Shown here: piece after piece, positions 10,650 to 21,145 of the stretch
Numbering within the stretch: the stretch's first letter is position 1
Layout: the number at the start of each line of letters is the position of its first letter
Assembly: GCA_012845835.1 (NCBI GenBank)
Contig: JABAKD010000036.1
Span: forward strand, 2,018,001-2,082,000
Length of the DNA stretch: 64,000 bases
Reading direction: 5' to 3'
Source of the DNA: Undaria pinnatifida
Lineage: Eukaryota; Sar; Phaeophyceae; Laminariales; Alariaceae
Position numbers and translations under genes: made by a program
Notes under the pieces: generated by a model
Seen by the model: the letters and a program-made list of their open reading frames with translations, nothing else
Told to the model about the DNA's origin: nothing
Database searches by the model: none

Positions 10650-12911
10650 TCAGATACCGTCCGCGGCAACATTAAAAATCCCCCGTGCGTGTTTCGCGTA
10701 AAAGTGCCAACCAGAGGACAATTCGAGCACACCAAGGAGGCGCATCAACGCGCCCGATTTCGGCTCCTTCCCGCCTCGGCAACGCCGCACCCACTCTACG
10801 GCCGCTTCGTTGTCGCCACGCAACAACACGCAGTCCCCCAACGCGGCCGGGCGCTCGGCGCACGGAGATACGAGGACCTACGCGGAGACGACCATACTTA
10901 GCAGTTCGAGAACGTTAATCGATATATCGTTCTCGCCTGCAACTGACTTGCTCGACCCGCAAAAGCGATATCGTTCCCCGGCGTCAAGATCGTGTCTCCA
11001 GTACACCCCAGTTTCAAGGCAGAAACCCCCGACAGCGGTTTTGGATGCATCCGAAAACAGAGTACGTTGGGAGGGGCGCTCAAGCAAATGATACATCGGA
11101 GCCGACAAGGTTCCTCCGCGCGCGTCCAATCCCCCCTCAACAAACCACCGCCAAAACTCGAGGTCCCCTTGAAACTCGGGTCCCAAGACGAGGTACCGCC
11201 CGGGGTTGGCCGTACGAAAACCAAAACCAGCTCCGGCAGATATGCGCGACATACCCATCGACGCCAACAAACGGTTCACGAAAAACCGCCCCGGATACAC
11301 AGCAAAGGAGACATGTATAAGGAAGCCAACGAGCTGCGACACCTGCCTCGCTGACGCAGATGTACGAGACGAGCGCCACTCCGCAAGGAGAATTTGCAGC
11401 TTGAGGCGCTTATGGGACGGCAACGTAACCGCAAGCGCCTCCGTGCCAATGATCCAACCCAACACCTCCAGTTGCGTGTCCCAGTCAGTGATTTTTCTGG
11501 CGGACAGGAGGGGCGGATCAGAGACACCACGTTCGCCCAACAAGCGAAAATGGTCCGATGCCAGCGACTGGACAGCGCGCAAACAACGACGACCGTCCGG
11601 CCACCATTTCCACTCGACAAGAATGCTATCGTCTACGTAATACCTCACAAAGAAGTAGTTCCCGGCGTCGCCACCAGAGCCAGAAACAGGCCCACAATCA
11701 CCCGGGACAGAGACAACTGGAACCCCCCGCGGCGGGGAAATTCGGACGTGCGCGACGGCAGCAGCCCCTTGTTGGGAAACATCTGCGATTTGAAACATAG
11801 AGTGGGTGTGAGCATGCTCGAGCGCGGATGCCATCAATCCCCAAAACCCCGGGCTATTACGCCACCCAAAATTGCAGCCCCTTGTTGGGAAACATCTGCG
11901 ATTTGAAACGTAGAGTGGGTGTGAGCATGCTCGAGCGCGAATGCCATCAATCCCCAAAACCCCGGGCTATTACGCCACCCAAATTGCAAGCGTAAATCCA
12001 CGACGACGCGATCACCGAACACGTAATCGAAAGCCGGCGCACCTGCCGGGTCAACCAAAATCTGTCGAAACGCATCTTTGACGTCCACACGGCACAAGAG
12101 GATTCGAGCACTACCGTGGGTCTGCCTCAAAAACATCACCCCTAGTAAAACCTCACGAAGCACGTGGCCGAGCTCGGACGGTGGCGCGGAATAAAAAATC
12201 CGTGTCACCGTTAAGACTGGTCTGACCCCCCGCGCGCGCAAACGTGAGATTGTGAATATTCCGAAATTTGGGTTCGAGAACGACGCTAAGCGGTGAAGTA
12301 CGAAGCCCCAAAATTTCGCCAGCGAAACGCAGAACAAATACCAATGCGCGGCCGTACACGACGTCCTCGCAAATCTTTTTGTGGATCGCGACGTCGTGTT
12401 GTGCGATTCCCGGGTGATTACCGTAAGCGATTTCAGCGGTCAGATCCCCCCCTCCTGATACCCCCACTGGTGCGCCCGGCGCCAACACGCGAAGTAATAA
12501 GGAGATAGAAGGAAATTTCTTGACGGATCCAAACCAGTGCCGTACGGTAGCCACGTTAATATGCGGCGAAAACACTGAAGGGCCGATGGTGGATGGAAGT
12601 AGGGCAACGCTGCCCTGACACTGTCTCAAGAGGGAGGAGCTTACCGATGCGAGATGACCGAGGCTCGCGGAGCCTTGCTCGGCCATCGACTGCACCACAA
12701 TCGCTCGAGCATCGAACCAAGCGTCGACCGCAACGAGTCGCAAGGCACCCGAACGTACGCCATCAACCGCCCCTTGTACACACAGCAAGTCAGCCGGCAA
12801 TTCACGCACACGCGCACAAGAAACCGTACCTTTCTCTCCGAAGGGGACCGAGCCCGGAGCCATCGCCACGCGAGAACGTCCCACACCCCCCTCGCCAGCC
12901 AGAGCTACCAA
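10650..12911 (-). pseudogene. DIRS reverse transcriptase-RNase H (broken)
   Basis: Several overlapping minus-strand frames together encode the polymerase. 12911-12153 contains the RT entry region (PLSVVLEPKFRNIHNLTF). 12337-11834 carries RVDVKDAFRQILVDP and FGWRNSPGFWGLM. 11957-10878 carries RYYVDDSILVEW, the catalytic YVDD box, then RNase H with LFSDASKTAVGGF. 10841-10650 carries RGDNEAAVEWV and ends with HARGIFNVAADGI. A frame change near 12230 and a 113-bp tandem duplication (11761-11988) interrupt the reading frame, so no full polymerase can be made. Confidence 0.85.
11761..11988 (-). repeat. 113-bp tandem duplication inside RT
   Basis: GCAGCCCCTTGTTGGGAAAC begins at 11761 and again at 11874; both units run on to CGGGCTATTACGCCACCC. 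Unit two lacks one A near its end. Because 113 is not a multiple of three, the duplication shifts the frame and repeats the FGWRNSPGFWGLM segment. Confidence 0.85.
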
Positions 12912-13064
12912 CGCACGCCCACGCAGCCCCCCCCCTACGCCTTGGGTGGCCGGCCGGGCACCCGCTGCCCCGCTGGCCCCCGGCGCCGTCGCCGCTCTAC
13001 CAACGGCAAGCTCAGCAGCCGCTCCCCCAAGTGTTGGCCCAACCGACAGGAAGGGACCGTGTCC

Positions 13065-13952
13065 TCATCCAGAACCAGCGCCGCCACTACCACCCCCGAA
13101 TCCACCGCGGGGCTCTGAGCGCAGCACCAACGCCCGCAACCCATCAGCCGGCGCCGCCGAACTTTCACTGTCGCGAAGAGCATCAGGTGAAGTGGCGTCG
13201 GCCGGGGGAGCCGAATGCAAGAATTTGCAGTTGGAGAAACGGCATCGGCCCAGAGAAGCAAACTGCCGGCACGGGGCAGCGATTTTTTTCCGTGGTGTAC
13301 CGGGGTTGGCAGGGTTGCTTTTCTTCTTGGACGGCCCGTCCTGGCTTTCGCGGGGAGCGTGCAATCCTTCGACGAGCTTGAGCACGTCACCCCCGCTAGA
13401 GCAAAAGGCGCTCGTGCGCTTAAACGAAGGCACGGGCGGCATCGGGAACGTGAAGTCGGACGGAGGGGGCACCATCGGCGGACGTACCTGCTGTGCAAAT
13501 CGCATGAGGTCGTTGACCCACAGGCGAAGATCGTCGTTTACCATCTCGCTCATGACAGCCCGCGCCGCGGAGCCAGAGAGCAGGATAATATTGCTAAGGG
13601 TGTGCCGGCGTAGGTCGGCAGACGCTGACGTGAAGGCGGCATCGATCGTTGCCACCCTCTCCCGGCAATGGCGGTCGCCGTCGCTGTCGAGGGAAAACCC
13701 AACAGACAGGACCGCCACAAGAGCCTGGCGCAAGAAATCTAGGCGGTCAGCGACCATCAGCAGGTGGTCGACCATCCCTTCCGCCCGCGGCCCGTACGCA
13801 CGAACGTCAAAATCACTGATCGCGCGGAGCTGGGTAGCCGCTGCCGTCGTGACGTTGACGGCCTCGCCTACGAAGGACTGGATATCCGCTGCTGAGTTTC
13901 CAATGTTGGGAGGTATGCGCCCGCGGAGCACCCAATGTTTTCTGGAGGCCAT
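13065..13952 (-). CDS. DIRS gag-like protein with CCCH zinc finger
   Basis: 295 codons starting at an ATG (13952). The N-terminal half contains FDVRAYGPRAEGMVDHLLMV, a segment also found as a relic at about 47580. The C-terminal half has a C-x8-C-x4-C-x3-H zinc finger (CRQFASLGRCRFSNCKFLH), consistent with a nucleic-acid-binding structural protein. It is in the same frame as the upstream ORF (14531-13956), separated only by TAA and one codon, so the two may have been one gag ORF split by a premature stop. It ends at a stop before the polymerase. Confidence 0.7.
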   Translation of the reverse strand: MASRKHWVLRGRIPPNIGNSAADIQSFVGEAVNVTTAAATQLRAISDFDVRAYGPRAEGMVDHLLMVADRLDFLRQALVAVLSVGFSLDSDGDRHCRERVATIDAAFTSASADLRRHTLSNIILLSGSAARAVMSEMVNDDLRLWVNDLMRFAQQVRPPMVPPPSDFTFPMPPVPSFKRTSAFCSSGGDVLKLVEGLHAPRESQDGPSKKKSNPANPGTPRKKIAAPCRQFASLGRCRFSNCKFLHSAPPADATSPDALRDSESSAAPADGLRALVLRSEPRGGFGGGSGGAGSG

Positions 13953-13955
13953 ATT

Positions 13956-14531
13956 TTACCACAGCGCAGCGTCGTCAGTTAACTGCGACTTTTGGACGTG
14001 GCGCTCCCTCGCGTCCCCACTGTCCCGCGGGGCCGGCTGCCGATCGGCAAAGTTGTCTATAAACTGCTGGAGCATGGCCTCGACGTTCTCGGTTTTAGAC
14101 GCGCCACCAGCCACCGCATCCTGCAGGGTTTCAAAGAAGGCAAGCAGTTGACCCATCGTCGACTTGAGGCGGAACACGTCTCCGTCTATCCGAGCAAACT
14201 CGCCAGACACCTGCCCTTGCCAGTGCAGCACTTCAGCCGATGTTACCCCCGCAGCCTCGGACACAGCGGGACTGGGGCTGAGCAAAGATGGTGCCGCGGC
14301 GGCAAACGCAGCAGTAGCAGCAGCCGAAGCGGCTGCGGCACGGCGACCTTTGGACTCAGCTTGCACAGCAACCAGAGCTTCGGCACGGCGAACGTCGACC
14401 CCAGCTTGCACAGCAGCGACAGCAGCATGAGCCTCTGCCTGGACTCGCGCAGCAGCCGACGCGGTCTGATTAGGACCGCGTACAGCAGCAGCCACGAGAG
14501 CTTCAGCCTCCGGTGACTTGCACTCCTCCAT
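13956..14531 (-). CDS. DIRS first ORF, Ala-rich coiled-coil gag region
   Basis: About 191 codons from the first in-frame ATG (14531) immediately inside repeat A1. It is Ala/Glu/Arg-rich with predicted helices, and a C-terminal part (EFARIDGDVFRLKSTMGQLL) that looks like a coiled coil. It ends with TAA at 13958-13956, and the next ATG lies four bases further in the same frame. I regard it as the N-terminal part of the element's gag. Confidence 0.6.
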   Translation of the reverse strand: MEECKSPEAEALVAAAVRGPNQTASAAARVQAEAHAAVAAVQAGVDVRRAEALVAVQAESKGRRAAAASAAATAAFAAAAPSLLSPSPAVSEAAGVTSAEVLHWQGQVSGEFARIDGDVFRLKSTMGQLLAFFETLQDAVAGGASKTENVEAMLQQFIDNFADRQPAPRDSGDARERHVQKSQLTDDAALW

Positions 14532-14546
14532 CGTCGGGGAGTGCAC

Positions 14547-14768
14547 GAACTTAAACTGGTCTTAAACTAGTCTGTATCACACCTTGGACCTGTAGCTCTG
14601 ACTCTGCTCCCCTACGCGCTCCGCGTGCAGGTCGTCGCCTACACAGCTGGGCCAGGTGTACCCAATGCTATCGCTCATACGACTATGAATTACCGCATTG
14701 ATCTGATTGGTCAAACTTCTTGCGTACGTACGAAACCCATATTTTGTCATACTTCGATAATATTCTGC
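14547..14768 (-). repeat. DIRS split direct repeat A1 (5' end of element)
   Basis: Near-identical to 9496-9706 apart from an extra AACTTAAACTGGTCTT at its inner edge. It marks the 5' end of the element on the minus strand; similarity stops after TATTCTGC at 14768. Confidence 0.85.
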
Positions 14769-17089
14769 CTATGCATCTCGAATCTTGTCCGTGACTTACA
14801 GAGTACTTGTACTCGTATCAAGGTACTGTATATTTCGGTCCATTGGACTACAGCAGCAGCACGATGCAATCGTGGGCGCCCGACAACTTGGCGTTCAGGC
14901 TAAGACTCTTGTTTTGTGTGGGCACTCTCACCAGCAGGCTGAGGGACTCTCCATCACGGGGTTTCCGATTATCTCTAATCTCTAATCTCAGATACTTTTT
15001 CGGTGCAGTCAATTAATCACGCCGCTGCATTTCGACATGCAGCTTGTTCGTGCTTTACGTTTACGAGTAGCGAGAGCGGCTGTGATTTTAGTGTCGAATC
15101 CACAGCAGCAGCTCGTGATTCTGTTCAGATTGGCCGCCCGAGACTTCTCGACGGGTGTCTACACCTGGACTTTGGTGTGCTGCAGTGGTCGAAATTGGTC
15201 GAAATTCGGAAGGCACGAAATGAGACAAAGCACAACAACCTCCAACTGAACGTGTGCGCTGCACTTGCGGACAGCTACAGCTGCTCACAAGCAACAGCAG
15301 CCCGGGAAATTGAGGCACACTCCTATAAGTGGGTTGTGTGAGGGCGTCCGGTGCACCAGACAGCAGTCGTAGGCAGCCAGACACGACGCACGAGGCGATT
15401 TCGTGAAATCAAAGTTGCCAGCCAGGATCACCAAAACTGTGAAAATCGACAATAATAATAGCGTGTTTCGTTTTCGGCACGAGTACGTACTATTAATAGC
15501 ATGGCAACAACACGTGTTTTATTAAGAAACGGTTTTCAAAAATTGATAGCTGGGGTGTTCGAGGATAATTTGAAGCAATATTAATTTATACCCCTAAAAA
15601 ATGCAGACCAAGAAATGGGATAAAAACGGGCGAAACAGGGCTGGATTCTTGTATATTCACACCCGTTTTGTAGAACAAAGAAAAATGTGCACCCTGCCTG
15701 TAAAATCTTAGCTCTATTTCCAAGTCGTTTGCATATTTTGGAGAAACGCCTACTCGCGCCTACTCGTCAAAAGATTCTTGAAGGTCTTCCGCGACCTTGA
15801 ACTATGGTCTCTTATTTTCATCGGCTCAAACTTAACCGTGTGCAGAGATTCTTGATTTTTTTTTTTCGGAACCGCGAGTCTCCATCTCAAGCTGAAGTGG
15901 TACAGATCCGCCCCATTCGACGCGTACTGCTATTCTACTATTGTTATGCTGTGGCGATTGTAACTGTTGGCGTTTCTCATTATCTGGGCTTTCAACGGGC
16001 CGGGTCACCTCTCGCGGGTTGGGCCGGGTCAAGGTGAACCGAACCGACCCGTGAGATTTGAAGCCCTCCTAGGCCGACCGGCTCCGACCCGTGCGAGTCT
16101 GAACTACTTCCTGACCCGACCCACCCGCGGGTCGGGTCATGACCCGCGAAAAGGCCTGCTTATTATGTGCCCCCCTCCGTAACGACGTCGTTTCTTACCT
16201 TCGGTGGTCGTTGGGCTCGGTTGGTCTCGGTTGGTCACGAGTGTTTCTTAGATTACTGGTTCTTATCTTGTCGCCTACTTCGAGCTGTCCTTTTCCAAGA
16301 TTCCGTTAAATATGTTTCCCGAAAGGTGAGCCTGTCTATCTTAGCACGTGTTTTATTAAACGCAGACGCCCACTGCTGCATTGAACTTTCACATCGTACT
16401 CAGTACTGTACCCGGTGCTTGGTACCAGGTGCCTGATTCGTTGTCGTTAAGAGTCAAAAAGGAACCTCAGCTATGAGTAGGTAGGCCCTTGCCTTTACGG
16501 CACACCTTAAACCATGCCTTAATGCCCTTCTCTCAACACGAGTCCCTTAAGAGCTGACTGGAGGCTTGAACCTTGCCTTAAAGCCGTTTGTTGTATCCAA
16601 GCAGAACGCCGTTAGACGGAAACGCTATAAATAGGGGATGAGATAGATATTCTGGGCAATTCGCGAAGAATGTTTCTTCCCCCGTGGGTCCAAAAGCGCG
16701 TTTCAAATATCGCTTCCGTGCACTGTTGTTTATTATTCCTGCCTAAAGGCGTATTGGTTGGGCACGATACCCGCCGATCAAGGTGAAGAAAGCACTTGGT
16801 TCTGCAACAATTTTTTCGCTTTAATTCTAAGTATTATCAATATTAATAGTAATAGTATTATTAATATTAATGGCAGTTTCCTCCCCAAAGTGTGGGACCA
16901 CGAGCCTTGACCATACCAGGTACTCGTCTGCGTTAACTCCATCTGAGGCGTGCCTTAACGGCTCGCACGCGAGTGCGTACCGTAGGCGAGAAATATATTA
17001 TTCACAAACAATGGCACGCCCTTTACGGTACCCAGGTACTTACAGAGTGTGGCGATGCTCTTGATGTTGCTATTAATGTAATATAATAT
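14769..17089. other. Gene-free stretch
   Basis: No gene is supportable. A diverged foldback array lies at 15995-16155 (separate entry). A T-rich patch near 15855 and AT-rich ATTAATATTAATAGTAAT words near 16835-16870 are present. Two copies of the TACCAGGTA word lie at about 16422 and 16914. Confidence 0.45.
15995..16155. repeat. Foldback GGGTC/GACCC array, copy 1
   Basis: CGGGTCACCTCTCGCGGGTTGG-type words on the left are answered by GACCCGTGAG, CCGACCCGTGCG and CTGACCCGACCC words on the right, ending with GACCCGCGAAAA. Similar arrays occur at 28395-28640, 41055-41275 and 41935-42175. Confidence 0.65.
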
Positions 17090-17660
17090 TATACTTTCCA
17101 AAACCGTCACATTTATCCCCTTAAAGGATGTATAGTTTCCACGCACAGATTGAGCTGTCCCGCCCGTCCCGCTCCCCGCCCCCCCCATGATACACTGGTG
17201 CATTCTTTTCAAAACCGTCAGATTATCCCCTTCAAGGATTTATAGTTTTCACGCACAAATTGACCTGCCCCGCCCGCCCCCGCCCCCCTCCCTCCCCCCA
17301 CCCCCGCTCCCTTTTGATCAAAACCAGGCCCCCACGTCCTTAAAAACTCCACCCTCCCCTCACCGGTTATTCGACTCACAGGATTCACTTGATAAACTGA
17401 TGCTTTTCCTTCCACAGCTGTCAGATTTTGTCCCCCTCAGAAACGGGTTTTTATAGTTTCCGCGTACAGTCTGACTAAGATCACCCTGATAACTACACTG
17501 TAGTTGCAAAGGGAGTCGCCGACCTATACGTATCCTAAATGAGAACACACAACCCGTGCGTAATACGCGCGATCGGAGTATCACACACAGCTTGCAAAGA
17601 TGAGTTTCGACAAAATCTTCGATCTCACAGCTGGAGTGTTTTTTTATTTTTATAATATGA
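17090..17660 (+). repeat. Dispersed 0.6-kb repeat, copy 2, ending in MSFD-motif copy 4
   Basis: Counterpart of 8450-9065 with the same order: three CCGTCAGATTTTATCCCC/TATAGTTTCC units separated by C-rich spacers, then GGGAGTCGCCGACCTAT and the motif core with ATG at 17600 (MSFDKIFDLTAGVF). The final 90 bp are repeated in inverted orientation at 18050-18135. Confidence 0.75.
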
Positions 17661-18049
17661 TACGTATGTGTGTTGCCGTTTTAAAAAACTGTTGATGCTG
17701 CCAAAGGGAAAATTGCTACTCACAAACGCGATCCCCTCCTTGCACTTATTGTGGGAGCAAAAGCCTCCATACAGTGTACCGGTAGGCTCCATACAAAAGC
17801 ACCGACCTATGATACGAACATTAAGCTTGTTTTGGAGTGGGACGCTAAGCAAGACCTGGTACCTGGTACGAAGTAAGAACTCGTACTCAACCACGATCAC
17901 TATGGCACTAAATGCCTTCGCGTAGCAATACCAGGAATGGTTCGAGTTATACTATTCAAAATAGCGCATGCGTTTTGTCCCTGTTCGATCGTTGACCAGA
18001 ATAGATTAATGTTATTGATATTGTTCTTAATATCATATCATAAAAATAA

Positions 18050-18135
18050 AAATGCACTCCAGCTGTGAGATCGAATATTTTGTCGAAACTCATCTTTGCA
18101 AGCTGTGTGTGATAATCCGATCGCGCGTATTACGG
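18050..18135 (-). repeat. MSFD-motif copy 5, inverted partner of copy 4
   Basis: Reverse complement of about 17560-17645, from ACTCCAGCTGTGAGATCGA through CTTTGCAAGCTGTGTGTGAT to CGCGTATTACGGGTTGTG. With copy 4 it forms about 85-bp terminal inverted repeats around a 400-bp AT-rich centre (17650-18050). Confidence 0.75.
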
Positions 18136-18289
18136 GTTGTGTGTAGTGGCTTCATTCTCTACACTTCGAACGCGCAGGCGCCATATTTGTACACACGGCA
18201 CCACAGAACACCGCCGTTCCGACACCCGGGAGGTGGGCAGGAGCATAGACGCGTGCTATTTATACGACAGACGTGTGGTAAAGGTAATA

Positions 18290-18450
18290 CTACAATGGAA
18301 CCCGAAGGGTGCGCCAGCTAGCGTTGGGCTGCGAAAGCAACTGAGTTAAATCGACACACGACGCGTATGAAAATACGTGGAAGTGTGGTGAGCTAAAGCT
18401 TTATTTTTCCCCATCCGCCGGAGGATGAAAAAAGAAAAAGAAAAAAAAAG
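18290..18450 (+). repeat. Dispersed repeat R3, copy 1
   Basis: Shares, in reverse complement, the order of words found at 27965-28115: CGCCAGCTAGCG, GAAAATACGTGGAAGTGTGGTG, AGCTTTATTTTTCCCC, then an A/G-rich tail. Nothing coding is seen. Confidence 0.6.
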
Positions 18451-20083
18451 GTAATACTTTTTTCACTAATACTTCCTGATTGACCGTATGATACCATGTG
18501 ATGTTACGCAATACCATGTGTGTGAGTAGTACTTGGTACTCATTTATACCTGGTACTCTGTTTAATACCTGGCACTCTATTTGCTACAGTGTAATAATGA
18601 AGTGAGGACCAACACGAAACCACCCGTAATGCCGTCTTTGTTTTGTAGTACTTGCGCTCGGTGTGCGCTTGGGCTGTGGGATCGATTATCCGGTTTATAG
18701 CGTGTTTCTCGTGAAGTTCATTTTTGATTGTTTTCCTCGAAGTCCACTTTTGACTAAAGTATACTGCTCCCGAAACGTGAGGAGCCTCGCAAAATAGTAA
18801 ATAAACCGCAACCGTACCCTGCGTCTATACCGAAAAAATCCAAGGACCGGCGCGCGGAACGATGCCCCGTGATCGAATCGCAACATTTCGCGGGAGCGCC
18901 ACCTTGCGAAAATAGAGGCCATGATTTGCCGCACGTCCTACTCTCTGTAACGTCAAGGCGGTTCTTGTTTATTATTGTAAATTGCACCCACTATGATAAT
19001 TGTATTAGTAATAGTACAGTGGGCATCCCGACTTGAGCGCACCCCGTGACAAGCCGAAACAGGCGCTTTTAACTTCCTGCACATCGCTCTTGATTGATTT
19101 GAGCAATACCTAGTATGGCTTTGATATCGCTAGACGTGCCGATTCGACCGCTCTCAAGTCCCTAACACTCGTATCTTGGCTGCTCTTGAATCGGGGTACC
19201 CACTGCTGTAGTAATAGTAGTAGCAAATACACATCAATTTGGCGTTGACGGTCAATTTCTGATTTTTCCGCCACCATTGATAGAGCACAGGCTATTACAT
19301 GGAGCTTAGAATGGCACCAGACCCTGAACACCTTTTCTTCGGGAAAAAATAATTTGATGATGAGAAAACGAGCGTCAGTTTTTTACCTGGTACGACTCAA
19401 CTTCTTAACAACGAATGCCCTCTGTATTGATAACTAATCTGACCTATACTGCTGTACGCGCTGATCTACTTCAACACTGGTGCGCATTGCCGAGAGCTCG
19501 GCCCAAGAACTCCTCACCAGCTTAGAAAGTATCCCGGCCGAACCCCGTGCTCGCAGGCGGTAGGAAAATCGGGGACACCTTGGATTCATCCCCGGATTGC
19601 CCGCCCCATTCGCCGGTGGCGTGGAGCAGTCCTAGTGACGGGAGGGCTTATCGTCCTGCTGCTGAGGGTAAGCGTCGTATGGCCTCGAATATGTGGGAAG
19701 CGGAAGGGTACAGGGGGCACGACATTGCTTACATTATAGATGTCCAACTGAACATGATCTCAATCGCCGTTCAGAATAGCGATTTTTGCCTCGGGCCAGG
19801 AGAGGGTGGCTTTTTATTGAAGTTCCTGAGGGTTACGTACTCACAGCTTGTGTTGCTCTTTGCACCAAGCAGGTCCTCCAGATTTCGCGTTTTTTTGAAA
19901 AAAGCAATAGCACACCTCAGCTGTGAGATCGAGAATTTCGTCGATATCATATTTATAGGCTGCTTCCGACACTTCCATCGCGCGTGCTCAGGGGGGGGTG
20001 ATCTCGTGAAGTACACACATGTTTTGCTCCCATGGGTAGTAGTACCACGCGGTTTACGATCGCGTGGACACATTTTTTTATCA
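18451..20083. other. Gene-free stretch with one decayed MSFD-motif copy
   Basis: Copy 6 of the motif lies on the minus strand at 19914-19957 (TATGATATCGACGAAATTC, reading YDIDEILDLTAEV). TACCTGGTA words occur at about 18547 and 19385. An open frame at 19547-20116 runs through this repeat and the next one and has no recognisable domain. Confidence 0.45.
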
Positions 20084-20275
20084 TCGCTTTTACTTTCCAG
20101 CTTAACTCTCATGTAGGAGGTTTCACCCTCAGCAACCTTCTCGACAAGCCGTGGTCACAGGTGCCATACCTTATCCCCCCGGCACGTGCCTTCCATTTTG
20201 TCACGCTTAAGGTTCAGCATTCCCACTGCTCGTGGGTTTCCGTCGATTCTTACCGACTCGCGCTCTTGTACTTTC
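20084..20275 (+). repeat. Dispersed repeat R2, copy 1
   Basis: Begins with CTTTCCAGCTTAACTC, then CAAGCCGTGGTCACAGGTG, CCCCCGGCA, TGCCTTCCATTTTG, TTCAGCATTCCCACTG and TCGTGGGTTTCCGTCGATT. Three further copies exist at 36868-37045 (+), 47805-47985 (-) and 49488-49665 (+). Confidence 0.65.
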
Positions 20276-20663
20276 GGCATGACATTTTTTTTGGAAACGA
20301 AATATGCCCGAGAGTCCCCGTGGATTATTACTAGTCCCGTTTATAGGGTAGACGGGACGATTTTAGAAAGACCGTCAGCGTTGTAATCACTCTGCTTTGG
20401 CCTTAAGCGATGCGATGAATAGATACGACCTGATGAACGAAAAATGATGAAATGTCGGTTATATCAAACTAATTAAACTGTCATTTCGTAACCGCCATAA
20501 TCGGGAGGAGATGCAATAGTGACTGAACCTCCCAAAAAATCATAGGATCCAATTTCTTCTCGTTTTTCGACAATTTGATGCGTTCCGTGATGATGTATCG
20601 TAATCGGTGTTGGTTTTGCTTTGTTCATCACAATTCGTGTTTCTCGCGATTGCCTTACTTAAG

Positions 20664-20819
20664 GCAAGATATCACAGGGCCTACGACGCCGCCACCGGTG
20701 TCACCGAGGAAGATATGCCCGGGGAAGACATGCCGAGCCTTTTGCGGGAACTCCTCGCGGTCGTCCAAGAATTGGTGCCGAGCGGCCGTTGTCTTCTCTT
20801 TGTGGAGGATTTGCTCGCG
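20664..20819 (+). CDS. Candidate upstream exon (uncertain)
   Basis: A pyrimidine-rich stretch ending CTTAAG precedes 52 open codons and a GTGAGG donor follows. The exon would be phase 0 on both sides, the rule in the downstream lyase gene. The peptide contains AYDAATGVTEEDMPGEDMP and LLRELLAVVQELVPSG. It could be an N-terminal exon of the sphingosine-phosphate lyase, whose first 80-90 residues are missing. I cannot match it to that family, and it has no membrane segment. Confidence 0.3.
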
Positions 20820-20939
20820 GTGAGGGGGATAGGCCGGGGAAAGAAATGCGAAGCCGCATGTACGGTATGCGAGGGCTAGGGGGGCGGTGTTTAGACTCAA
20901 AAACTTGAGTGGGAAAGGCATGCGGGCTTAAGAGTCGAT

Positions 20940-21145
20940 GCTCCTGATTTTGGTGCTGATGGTGGTGGTGATGATGATGGGGATGATGGTGATGCTGATG
21001 ATGATGGCGATGGTGATGGCGATGATGATGTTGATGTTGATGATGTTGATGCTGATGATGTTGATGTTGATGATGATATAATGATGATGTTCATGATAAT
21101 GATGATGATGGCGATGGTGATGGCGATGACGTTGATGATGTTGAT
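20940..21145. repeat. GATGAT/GATGTT simple repeat
   Basis: About 200 bp of GATGATG, GATGTTGAT and GATGGTGAT words. It produces His/Met/Ser-rich open frames on either strand that are not genes. Confidence 0.85.

Larger units (their letters stand above)
8157..14768 (-). mobile_element. DIRS/PAT-like tyrosine-recombinase retrotransposon (degenerate)
   Basis: Minus-strand element encoding, in order, an Ala-rich coiled-coil/gag region with a CCCH zinc finger, a reverse transcriptase with the YVDD box, RNase H, and a tyrosine recombinase with the HSLR motif. This gene order, without integrase or aspartic protease, identifies a DIRS-order element. Direct repeats occur as A1 (14547-14768), B1 (9718-9876), A2 (9496-9706) and B2 (8157-8325), the split arrangement typical of PAT-type DIRS elements. 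Frame breaks, an in-frame stop in the gag region and a 113-bp duplication in RT make it inactive. The 1.17 kb between B2 and A2 includes another dispersed repeat and may hold a nested insertion. Confidence 0.85.

Noticed and set aside
10992-13613. Several plus-strand frames of 120-260 codons
   Set aside because: Antisense to the DIRS polymerase and gag, no domains.
12946-14151. Plus-strand frame of 401 codons
   Set aside because: Antisense shadow of the gag ORFs, which have a CCCH finger and a related relic elsewhere.
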